8,064 bases of DNA, taken from JACQNR01 sp049515175 (lineage in GTDB: Bacteria; Acidobacteriota; Terriglobia; UBA7540). The notes beneath the pieces are model-generated. The model was not told where the DNA came from. It saw only the letters and a program-made list of their open reading frames with translations, and did no database searches. A program made the translations under genes and the position numbers. The first letter of the stretch is position 1; the number at the start of each line of letters is the position of its first letter. Shown one piece after another: positions 1 to 5,558 of this stretch. The DNA lies in NCBI GenBank assembly GCA_049515175.1, contig JBEKUI010000219.1, positions 1-8,064 on the forward strand, read 5' to 3'.

Positions 1-121
1 GATTCTCCTTCGCCAGTACCTTCGTAATCGCCGCCGTCAACGTCGTCTTCCCATGATCAATGTGACCGATCGTCCCAATGTTCATGTGCGGCTTCGAACG
101 ATCAAATTTCTCCTTGGCCAT
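1..121 (-). CDS. tuf: Elongation factor Tu, N-terminal 40 codons (truncated by window edge)
   Basis: This is the start of EF-Tu, the GTPase that brings aminoacyl-tRNA to the ribosomal A site in the cytoplasm. My translation begins MAKEKFDRSKPHMNIGTIGH and continues into the P-loop GHIDHGKT at residues 19-26, which identifies the family. The usual P-loop is GHVDHGKT, and the Val-to-Ile change is conservative. The ATG at 119-121 gives the standard EF-Tu N-terminus. A GAGG lies about 10 nt upstream as a modest ribosome binding site. The gene starts 44 nt after the fusA stop, so it is the last visible member of the str operon. The switch regions, NKxD motif and domains II and III lie outside the window. 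Identity is secure although only about a tenth of the protein is visible. Confidence 0.97.
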   Translation of the reverse strand, partial: MAKEKFDRSKPHMNIGTIGHIDHGKTTLTAAITKVLAKEN

Positions 122-165
122 ACTTCATCTGCCTCGCTCAAAGAATTCGAAAAGCACTCCGCCCC

Positions 166-2319
166 TTACTTGCCGACGGCCCGCCCCTGCACGCGCGCGA
201 TGACTTCCTCGGCAATCGCGGCGGGGGCTTGTTCGTAACGCCAGAAATGCATCGTGTAAGACGCGCGGCCCTGCGTGCGCGAGCGCAGGTCCGTGGCATA
301 ACCAAACATTTCCGCCAGGGGCACGGTGGAGCGGATGATCTGCGTGGAGGCCCGCTTCTCCATGCCTTCGATGTGGCCCCGGCGCGAACTCAGATCGCCC
401 AGGACGTCGCCCATGTATTCCTCAGGCACCACAACTTCCACTTTCATCACCGGCTCGAGCAGGACGGGCTTGGCGCGTCGCGACGCCTCCTTGAAGCCCA
501 GTGAACCGGCAATCTTGAAAGCAATCTCCGAGGAGTCCACCTCATGATAGGAGCCCTCTTCGAGCGCCACCTTCACGCCGGTCATCTCGTAACCGGCCAG
601 GATGCCGCCTTCCATGGCCTCGCGCACTCCCTGATAAACGGCGGGAATGTATTCCCTGGGAACAACTCCACCAACAATCTCGTCGACGAAGAGCAGGTTC
701 AACTCGGCGTCAAATTTGTTGGTGGATTTTTTCTTGGTGAGGTCGGCGATGGCGTTTGGATCGGGATGGGGCAACGGCTCAACCCGCAAGTGAACGTGGC
801 CGTACTGGCCGCGGCCTCCGGTCTGGCGGACGTACTTTCCTTCCGCCTCCGCGGCGACGCTAATCGTCTCGCGATAAGCAACCTGGGGCCGGCCGACGTT
901 CGCACCCACGCTGAACTCCCGCATCATGCGGTCCACGATGATTTCCAGGTGCAGTTCACCCATGCCCGAAATCAGCGTTTGGCCGGTGTCGGGATCGGTA
1001 TGGACCTTAAAGGTGGGGTCCTCCTGCGTCAGCTTGGAAAGGGCCATACCCATCTTGTCCTGGTCGGCTTTGGTCTTGGGCTCGATGGCCACCGAGATCA
1101 CCGGCGCCGGAAAATCCATCGCCTCAAAAACAATCGGAGCGTCCTCGTCGGAGATAGTGTCCCCGGTGGAAACCGTCTTGAGACCCACCGCGGCCGCGAT
1201 GTCACCGGCCCAGACTTCCGTGATCTCCTCGCGCTTGTTGGCGTGCATTTTGAGCAGCCGGCTGACGCGCTCGCGGCGGTCCTTGCGCGCATTGAGAACT
1301 GACTCGCCGACTTTGAGCGAACCGGAGTACACGCGCAGGAAGGCGAGCTGGCCCACATAAGGGTCCGTCATGATCTTGAAGACAAGCCCGGAAAATGGCG
1401 CATCGTCGTCGGGGGCGCGCGTCAGGGTCTTCTCGCCGTCCGCCGACTGGCCCTCCGCGGGCAGAATATCAAGCGGCGAAGGAAGGTAATGGACAACTGC
1501 GTCGAGCAGCGGCTGAAGCCCCTTGTTCTTAAAGGCGGCTCCGCAAAGCACGGGGAAGATCTTCTGGGTTATCGTTCCGCGCCGCAGGGCAGAACGAATC
1601 TCTTCGGACGAAACGCGCTCGCCGTGGACGTATTTCTCGAGGATGTGGTCGTCGACCTCGCCCAGGGTTTCAATCAGCTGCTCGCGGAAGCGGTGGGCTT
1701 TCTCGAGGTATTGGGGCGGAATCTCAGAGACATCATAATCCGCGCCCAGCGTCTCGTCCCTGTAAACGTACGCCTTTTCCTCGATGAGATCGATGATGCC
1801 CTGGAACCCGTCCTCAGCCCCCAGCGGTAACTGGACCGCGACCGGGGTGGCATGCAGTTTTGAGCGGAGCTGTTCGAGGCAGCCTTCGAAATCGGCGCCC
1901 ACCCGGTCCATCTTGTTGACGAACACGATGCGCGGAACGCGATACTTATCGGCCTGCCGCCAGACAGCTTCGGTCTGCGGCTCGACGCCCTCGACCGCCC
2001 CTAAAATGGCAATCGCTCCGTCAAGAACCCGGAGCGACCTTTCAACTTCCGCCGTAAAATCCACGTGGCCCGGCGTGTCGATGATATTGATGCGGATGTC
2101 GTTCCAGAAACACGTCGTGGCCGCAGAGGTGATAGTGATGCCGCGCTCCTGCTCCTGCTCCATCCAATCCATCACCGCCGTGCCTTCGTGCACTTCTCCC
2201 AGCTTGTGCGTGATCCCGGTGTAATAGAGGATCCGCTCCGTGGCGGTCGTCTTCCCAGCATCAATGTGGGCCATGATGCCGATATTCCGAGTTTTCTCCA
2301 GCGGCGTCTGACGCGGCAT
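166..2319 (-). CDS. fusA: Elongation factor G
   Basis: EF-G is the GTPase that drives tRNA-mRNA translocation and, together with ribosome recycling factor, splits post-termination ribosomes. The protein has 717 residues (E. coli has 704). Visible GTPase motifs are AHIDAGKT at 17-24, the switch II segment DTPGHVDF at 81-88 with the catalytic-site His85, NKMD at 135-138 and the G5-like CGAAF from 259. GMGELHLEI at 452-460 marks domain III, QTGGRGQYG at 499-507 opens domain IV, and domain V contains LGDLSSRRGHIEGM. About 17 extra residues relative to E. coli lie in domain IV near 517-540. The ATG at 2317-2319 gives the normal N-terminus. AAGGA at 2323-2327 is its ribosome binding site, with a tight 3-nt spacer. 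The gene sits between rpsG (170-nt gap) and tuf (44-nt gap), so this is the canonical EF-G rather than an EF-G2 paralogue. Confidence 0.98.
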   Translation of the reverse strand: MPRQTPLEKTRNIGIMAHIDAGKTTATERILYYTGITHKLGEVHEGTAVMDWMEQEQERGITITSAATTCFWNDIRINIIDTPGHVDFTAEVERSLRVLDGAIAILGAVEGVEPQTEAVWRQADKYRVPRIVFVNKMDRVGADFEGCLEQLRSKLHATPVAVQLPLGAEDGFQGIIDLIEEKAYVYRDETLGADYDVSEIPPQYLEKAHRFREQLIETLGEVDDHILEKYVHGERVSSEEIRSALRRGTITQKIFPVLCGAAFKNKGLQPLLDAVVHYLPSPLDILPAEGQSADGEKTLTRAPDDDAPFSGLVFKIMTDPYVGQLAFLRVYSGSLKVGESVLNARKDRRERVSRLLKMHANKREEITEVWAGDIAAAVGLKTVSTGDTISDEDAPIVFEAMDFPAPVISVAIEPKTKADQDKMGMALSKLTQEDPTFKVHTDPDTGQTLISGMGELHLEIIVDRMMREFSVGANVGRPQVAYRETISVAAEAEGKYVRQTGGRGQYGHVHLRVEPLPHPDPNAIADLTKKKSTNKFDAELNLLFVDEIVGGVVPREYIPAVYQGVREAMEGGILAGYEMTGVKVALEEGSYHEVDSSEIAFKIAGSLGFKEASRRAKPVLLEPVMKVEVVVPEEYMGDVLGDLSSRRGHIEGMEKRASTQIIRSTVPLAEMFGYATDLRSRTQGRASYTMHFWRYEQAPAAIAEEVIARVQGRAVGK

Positions 2320-2345
2320 AATTCCTTACCGAAACAAATTCCCTT

Positions 2346-2374
2346 GTGATCCAGGTCCCGCCGGCCCAGATCAC
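2346..2374 (-). repeat. Inverted repeat just upstream of the fusA ribosome binding site
   Basis: GTGATC at 2346-2351 pairs perfectly with GATCAC at 2369-2374, enclosing 17 GC-rich nucleotides. The stem ends about 19 nt before AAGGA of the fusA ribosome binding site, close enough to influence initiation. It is short, so a chance origin is possible. Confidence 0.35.
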
Positions 2375-2400
2375 GTTCCACTGTGGCTTGTTGAGCAAAG

Positions 2401-2422
2401 GAGCTCCGACGGAACGGAGCTC
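2401..2422 (-). repeat. Perfect 8-bp hairpin in the rpsG-fusA gap
   Basis: GAGCTCCG at 2401-2408 is the exact reverse complement of CGGAGCTC at 2415-2422, with a 6-nt loop. On the minus-strand transcript the stem is followed by CUUUGC, which is too poor in U for a confident intrinsic terminator. It could be a pause, processing or protein-binding hairpin. Confidence 0.55.
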
Positions 2423-2473
2423 GAAGCGGATCGTGGTCCTGGGGGGATCCACCTCCCGCCTCACCAATGCTAA

Positions 2474-2489
2474 TTCGTCAGTTGACGAA
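2474..2489 (-). repeat. Inverted repeat abutting the rpsG stop codon
   Basis: TTCGTCA at 2474-2480 and TGACGAA at 2483-2489 are perfect reverse complements separated by 2 nt. A realistic RNA stem is 6 bp with a 4-nt loop. It begins at the base immediately after the rpsG TAG stop. No U-run follows, so it is not a terminator. Confidence 0.45.
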
Positions 2490-2960
2490 CTACCAGCGGT
2501 AGTGGGCAAAAGCCTTGTTGGCCTCGGCCATGCGGTGCGTTTCGTCGCGCTTCTTGATCGCCCCGCCGCGATTGTTGGCGGCATCGAGCAATTCCGCCGC
2601 CAGGCGCTCTTTCATCGATTTCTCGCCCCGCTCGCGTGCATAGCCGATAATCCAGCGGAGACTTAACGAGGCTTGACGATTCCGGTTCACTTCCACCGGG
2701 ACCTGGTAGTTGGCCCCGCCGACGCGGCGGGTTTTCACTTCCAGGACCGGCTTTACATTATCAACGGCCTTCTTGAAGATCTTCAGCGGATCGTCGTTGG
2801 CGCGCTCCTTGATCGTATTCAGCGCGTCATAGACGATCTCCTGCGCCACGGACCTCTTACCCTGGTACATGATGCAGTTGATGAACTTCTCAACCAGCGG
2901 ATTGCCGTAGATCGGATCCGATGCAACCTCGCGCCGTTCGACTGTCCCCTTACGCGGCAT
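2490..2960 (-). CDS. rpsG: 30S ribosomal protein S7
   Basis: S7 nucleates assembly of the 30S head by binding the 3' major domain of 16S rRNA, and it lies near the E and P sites. The 156-residue product has the usual family length. It begins MPRKGTVERREVASDPIYGN, contains the conserved segment EVKTRRVGGANYQVPVEV in its middle and ends AFAHYRW, all typical of bacterial S7. The ATG at 2958-2960 is preceded by AAGG with a 5-nt spacer. The stop is TAG. It follows rpsL by only 24 nt, so the roughly 100-nt intercistronic space where S7 binds its own mRNA in E. coli is absent here. The large structured gap lies on its other side, before fusA. Confidence 0.98.
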   Translation of the reverse strand: MPRKGTVERREVASDPIYGNPLVEKFINCIMYQGKRSVAQEIVYDALNTIKERANDDPLKIFKKAVDNVKPVLEVKTRRVGGANYQVPVEVNRNRQASLSLRWIIGYARERGEKSMKERLAAELLDAANNRGGAIKKRDETHRMAEANKAFAHYRW

Positions 2961-2984
2961 AAACTCCCTTAATCCTCAAATCCC

Positions 2985-3362
2985 TCAGGACGCCTTGGGC
3001 CGCTTGGCACCGTACTTCGAGCGCCCCTGCCGGCGGTCACTCACTCCCGCCGAATCCAGCGTCCCACGAATCACGTGATAGCGAACTCCGGGCAGATCCT
3101 TTACACGCCCCCCGCGAATGAGCACGATGGAGTGCTCTTGCAGGTTGTGGCCCACCCCCGGAATGTAAGTCGTGACCTCCACGCCATGGACCAAGCGCAC
3201 ACGCGCAACCTTGCGCAGCGCCGAATTGGGTTTCTTGGGGGTCTGGGTGTAAACCCGAATGCAGACTCCCCGCTTCTGCGGACAACCTTCCAGAGCCGGG
3301 CTGGAGGTCTTATACCTCGGCCTCTTTCTTCCCATCCTTACGAGTTGATTGAACGTCGGCAT
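2985..3362 (-). CDS. rpsL: 30S ribosomal protein S12
   Basis: S12 sits at the decoding centre and controls tRNA selection accuracy. The 125-residue protein carries CPQKRGVC at 27-34, TPKKPNSALRK at 41-51, GHNLQEHS at 71-78 and RGGRVKDLPGVRYH at 83-96. The lysines at 43 and 88 (numbered with Met), which mutate to give streptomycin resistance in other bacteria, are both wild type. Asp89, the residue that is methylthiolated in E. coli, is present. The ATG at 3360-3362 is preceded by AGGA at 3371-3374 with an 8-nt spacer. This is the first gene of the str operon. It has its own promoter at 3453-3482 and follows frr, whereas in many bacteria it follows rpoC or a separate operon start. Confidence 0.98.
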   Translation of the reverse strand: MPTFNQLVRMGRKRPRYKTSSPALEGCPQKRGVCIRVYTQTPKKPNSALRKVARVRLVHGVEVTTYIPGVGHNLQEHSIVLIRGGRVKDLPGVRYHVIRGTLDSAGVSDRRQGRSKYGAKRPKAS

Positions 3363-3377
3363 ATCTAATTTCCTAGC

Positions 3378-3442
3378 GCACCTTTACCCCTCACCCGGCA
3401 AACCCCCGAGCGAACATGCGGGGCAGTCAGTTGTTCCGGTGC
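3378..3442 (-). promoter_or_regulatory. Structured 5' leader of the rpsL-rpsG-fusA-tuf transcript
   Basis: If transcription starts near 3446, the leader before rpsL is about 85 nt. GGTGC at 3438-3442 can pair with GCACC at 3378-3382, closing the whole leader. Inside it, CCCCG at 3404-3408 pairs with CGGGG at 3419-3423 across a 10-nt loop. The closing stem ends 3 nt before AGGA of the rpsL ribosome binding site. The pairings are exact but short, so this is a candidate fold only. Confidence 0.35.
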
Positions 3443-3452
3443 AAACCCTACG

Positions 3453-3482
3453 AATATAACAGGCATTCAGCGAAAGTGTCAA
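3453..3482 (-). promoter_or_regulatory. Strong sigma70-type promoter for the str operon
   Basis: On the minus strand a perfect consensus TTGACA -35 (3477-3482) is followed by an 18-nt spacer and TATATT as the -10 (3453-3458), which matches TATAAT at five of six positions. The -10 is preceded by TGT, forming an extended -10. Transcription would begin near 3446, within a GGG. The element lies in the 149-nt frr-rpsL gap, 31 nt past the frr stop. It is the best promoter match I found in the window and implies that the str genes are not solely dependent on read-through from frr. Confidence 0.8.
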
Positions 3483-3511
3483 GAGCAGTGGCGAAAGAAT
3501 CTCGAAAAAAC

Positions 3512-4072
3512 TCAGCGCATCTCCAGAATTTCTTTCTCCTTCGATCCTGCTTGCGACTCCAGCTTGCCGATGAATTCGTCGGTGAGCTTCTGGATATCCT
3601 CCAGTGCCTTCTTCTCCTCATCCTCGGCCATCTTCTTATCCTTGAGGAGCCTCTTGAGCTCGTCGTTGCTGTCGCGCCGGATATTGCGCACCGCCGTACG
3701 GTGGTTTTCCAGAACCTTGTGGAGGTGCTTGACGAGTTCCTTCCGCCGCTCCTCGGTGAGAGGGGGAATGGGCACGCGTAGCACCTTGCCGTCATTCACG
3801 GGATTGAGCCCCAGGTCGGATGATCGAATCGCCTTGTCAACGGCGCCGATCAGGCTGGGGTCCCAAGGCTGGACGGTCAGGAGCGTCGGCTCGGGAACTC
3901 CCAGCGTAGCCACCTGGTTCAGAGGCGTGGGCGTACCGTAATACTCGACCTTGATGTGGTCGAGCAGGGCCGTCGAGGCCCGTCCCGTCCGCAGTCCCGC
4001 CAGTTCCCCACGGAAATCATCCAGGGCCTTTACCATCCGGGTCTTCGCTTGCGCCAGTGTTTCTTTAAACAT
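3512..4072 (-). CDS. frr: Ribosome recycling factor
   Basis: RRF binds the ribosome after peptide release and, with EF-G and GTP, separates the subunits. The product has 186 residues, the standard length. Its signature ELAGLRTGRAST spans 23-34, the domain II beta region runs from about 35 to 100 (containing YYGTPTPLNQVATL), and the helix-bundle motif VRNIRRDSND lies at 128-137 with the conserved arginines at 132-133. The ATG at 4070-4072 is preceded by a strong AGGAGG at 4084-4089, followed by further Gs, with an 11-nt spacer. It is 23 nt downstream of pyrH, the usual pyrH-frr pair. The stop TGA is followed after one base by six Ts on the coding strand, but I see no stable hairpin before them, so they do not make a clear terminator. 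Confidence 0.98.
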   Translation of the reverse strand: MFKETLAQAKTRMVKALDDFRGELAGLRTGRASTALLDHIKVEYYGTPTPLNQVATLGVPEPTLLTVQPWDPSLIGAVDKAIRSSDLGLNPVNDGKVLRVPIPPLTEERRKELVKHLHKVLENHRTAVRNIRRDSNDELKRLLKDKKMAEDEEKKALEDIQKLTDEFIGKLESQAGSKEKEILEMR

Positions 4073-4095
4073 GGAAACCGCCCCCTCCTGGAGTT

Positions 4096-4812
4096 TTAGC
4101 GGCCCACTGAGGAACCGATCTTCTCACCCAGGATGACACGTTTCAAGTTGCCGGGAACGTTCAAATCGAAAACGATAATCGGCAGATTGTTGTCCATGCA
4201 AAGCGAGATCGCCGTCGTATCCATCACCGCCAGTCCCTTGGAAAGAACCTCCAGGTAGGAGATGTGTTCGTAGCGTTTGGCCGTTGGGACTTTCTTGGGA
4301 TCGGCGTCGTAAACGCCATCGACTTTCGTCGCCTTCAGGATCACTTCCGCCTTGATTTCCATGGCCCGCAGCGCCGCGGCAGTGTCCGTGGAAAAGTATG
4401 GATTGCCGGTCCCCCCCGCCAGAATCACGATGCGCCCTTTCTCCAGATGACGGACCGCCCGCCGCCGGATGAAAGGCTCGGCGATTTCGCGCATTTCGAT
4501 AGCGGTGACGACACGGGTAAACGATCCGCGTTTCTCGAGAGAATCCTGGAGGGCCAGGCCGTTGATGATCGTCGCCAGCATCCCCATGTGGTCGGCGACG
4601 ACGCGGTCGATGCCGCTCGCCGAAGCTGCCACCCCGCGAATGAAGTTGCCGCCGCCGATGACGATGGCAATCTGCACGCCTAAGGTATGGACTTCGTGGA
4701 CCTCTTCGGCGATGCGGGCGGCAACCAACGGGTCAACCCCAAAGCCCTGATTGCCCATCAGGGCTTCTCCGCTCAATTTGAGGAGAACGCGGCGAAATGC
4801 GGGATCGCTCAT
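4096..4812 (-). CDS. pyrH: Uridylate kinase (UMP kinase)
   Basis: PyrH is the bacterial hexameric UMP kinase of the amino acid kinase fold. It converts UMP plus ATP to UDP for nucleic acid and cell-wall precursor synthesis, and in the bacteria studied it is usually activated by GTP and inhibited by UTP. The protein has 238 residues. Motifs seen are LLKLSGEAL at 10-18 (phosphate-binding loop), IGGGNFIRG at 52-60, DHMGMLAT at 74-81, GTGNPYFSTD at 134-143 (acceptor and ATP site) and LKATKVDGVYDADP at 159-172. The ATG at 4810-4812 has only AGGA with a 3-nt spacer, a weak and tight ribosome binding site, so some translation may be coupled to tsf, whose stop is 29 nt upstream. This tsf-pyrH-frr order is very common in bacteria. 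Confidence 0.97.
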   Translation of the reverse strand: MSDPAFRRVLLKLSGEALMGNQGFGVDPLVAARIAEEVHEVHTLGVQIAIVIGGGNFIRGVAASASGIDRVVADHMGMLATIINGLALQDSLEKRGSFTRVVTAIEMREIAEPFIRRRAVRHLEKGRIVILAGGTGNPYFSTDTAAALRAMEIKAEVILKATKVDGVYDADPKKVPTAKRYEHISYLEVLSKGLAVMDTTAISLCMDNNLPIIVFDLNVPGNLKRVILGEKIGSSVGR

Positions 4813-4841
4813 AAGTCCTGGCTGAAAAGAATGTGGCTGAC

Positions 4842-5474
4842 TTACGCTGGCGCAGCGCCTTCCGTGGTCTTCAATCCCTCGCCAACCTTGAAGCGAGAAA
4901 AGCGCCGGACCGTGATGTTCTCGCCGAACTTCGCGATCTTGGAAGCGATCAGCTCCCGAACCGTGGAGGTGCCGGTCAAGTCCTTAATAAAGTGCTGCTC
5001 GTAGAGGCAGTTGTCTTCGTAGAACTTTTCGAGCTTGCCCTCCACAATGCGGTTGATCACTGCTTCCGGCTTGCCCGTGGATGCCGCCTGCGAGCGCAAG
5101 ACCTCCCGTTCGCGCACCAGCACGTCCTCGGAAACGTCTTCCTTGCGGACGAAACGCGGATCGGTGGCACAGATCTGCATGGCGATGTCATGCACGAGCT
5201 GCTGAAACTCCTCGTTGCGGGCGACGAAGTCCGATTCGCAATTGACTTCCACCATGACCCCGATCTTACCCCCGGCGTGAAGGTAGCAGCCTACGCTGCC
5301 CTCGGAAGCGAGGCGGCTGGCCTTCTTGGCCGCGGTCGCTTGCCCGCGTTTGCGCAGGACCGTGAACGCCTGCTCGATGTCCCCGCTCACTTCCTCCAGG
5401 GCCTTCTTGCACTCCATCATGGGAGCGCCACTCATCTCCCGCAGCTTCTTTACGACCTCGGCTGAAACACTCAT
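4842..5474 (-). CDS. tsf: Elongation factor Ts (short form)
   Basis: EF-Ts is the nucleotide exchange factor that releases GDP from EF-Tu. The product has 210 residues against 283 in E. coli, close in length to the compact Thermus-type EF-Ts. The N-terminal UBA-like domain (about 1-50) contains LREMSGAPMMECKKALEE. The EF-Tu-contacting motif is SDFV at 81-84, where most species have TDFV. The C-terminal core ends with FGENITVRRFSRFKVGEG, followed by a short tail. It therefore appears to lack one of the two core subdomain copies and the coiled-coil of the longer form. The ATG at 5472-5474 is preceded by GGAGG at 5487-5491 with a somewhat long 12-nt spacer. It lies 84 nt after rpsB, across a terminator-like hairpin. 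Confidence 0.97.
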   Translation of the reverse strand: MSVSAEVVKKLREMSGAPMMECKKALEEVSGDIEQAFTVLRKRGQATAAKKASRLASEGSVGCYLHAGGKIGVMVEVNCESDFVARNEEFQQLVHDIAMQICATDPRFVRKEDVSEDVLVREREVLRSQAASTGKPEAVINRIVEGKLEKFYEDNCLYEQHFIKDLTGTSTVRELIASKIAKFGENITVRRFSRFKVGEGLKTTEGAAPA

Positions 5475-5497
5475 TCGATCTCAGAACCTCCACACAC

Positions 5498-5534
5498 AAA
5501 AAGGTAGGCGCCAGTACTTCGGCTCGCCTACCTC
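5498..5534 (-). terminator. Terminator-like hairpin (probable attenuator) between rpsB and tsf
   Basis: On the minus-strand transcript a perfect 9-bp stem forms from bases 5533-5525 with 5510-5502 (AGGUAGGCG with CGCCUACCU). A G-U pair can extend it at the base, and two further C-G pairs can form inside the 14-nt loop. The 3' arm runs directly into UUUU at 5501-5498 and then GUGUGU. This has the form of an intrinsic terminator with a short U-run. It lies inside the operon, 24 nt before the tsf start codon and close to its ribosome binding site. Partial termination or pausing that sets the S2 to EF-Ts ratio is the likely role, by inference. Confidence 0.6.
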
Positions 5535-5558
5535 GCGCGATCCTTGGCATTTTCGCTG

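Larger units (their letters stand above)
2320..2489 (-). promoter_or_regulatory. Structured rpsG-fusA intergenic region
   Basis: This is the longest gap inside the str operon, at 170 nt. It holds three separate perfect inverted repeats: 2474-2480 with 2483-2489 (7 bp, directly after the rpsG stop), 2401-2408 with 2415-2422 (8 bp, 6-nt loop) and 2346-2351 with 2369-2374 (6 bp). I see no convincing -35/-10 pair on the minus strand and no coding potential. In RNA it would form a chain of hairpins ending just before the fusA ribosome binding site. A regulatory or mRNA-stability role is inference. Confidence 0.5.

Noticed and set aside
544..1302. Open frame of 252 codons on the plus strand, antisense to fusA
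   Set aside because: It lies wholly inside a clear EF-G gene, its product matches no family I recognise, and it follows the codon bias of the opposite strand. It is a shadow frame.
3505..3514. T-run just after the frr stop as a possible terminator
   Set aside because: Six Ts follow the stop codon on the coding strand, but the sequence before them shows no stable stem, so there is no intrinsic terminator structure.
4833..5465. Open frame of 210 codons on the plus strand covering almost all of tsf
   Set aside because: Its extent mirrors the EF-Ts gene, which has clear family motifs. The antisense product is His/Leu/Val-rich, as expected from a mirrored GC-rich gene.
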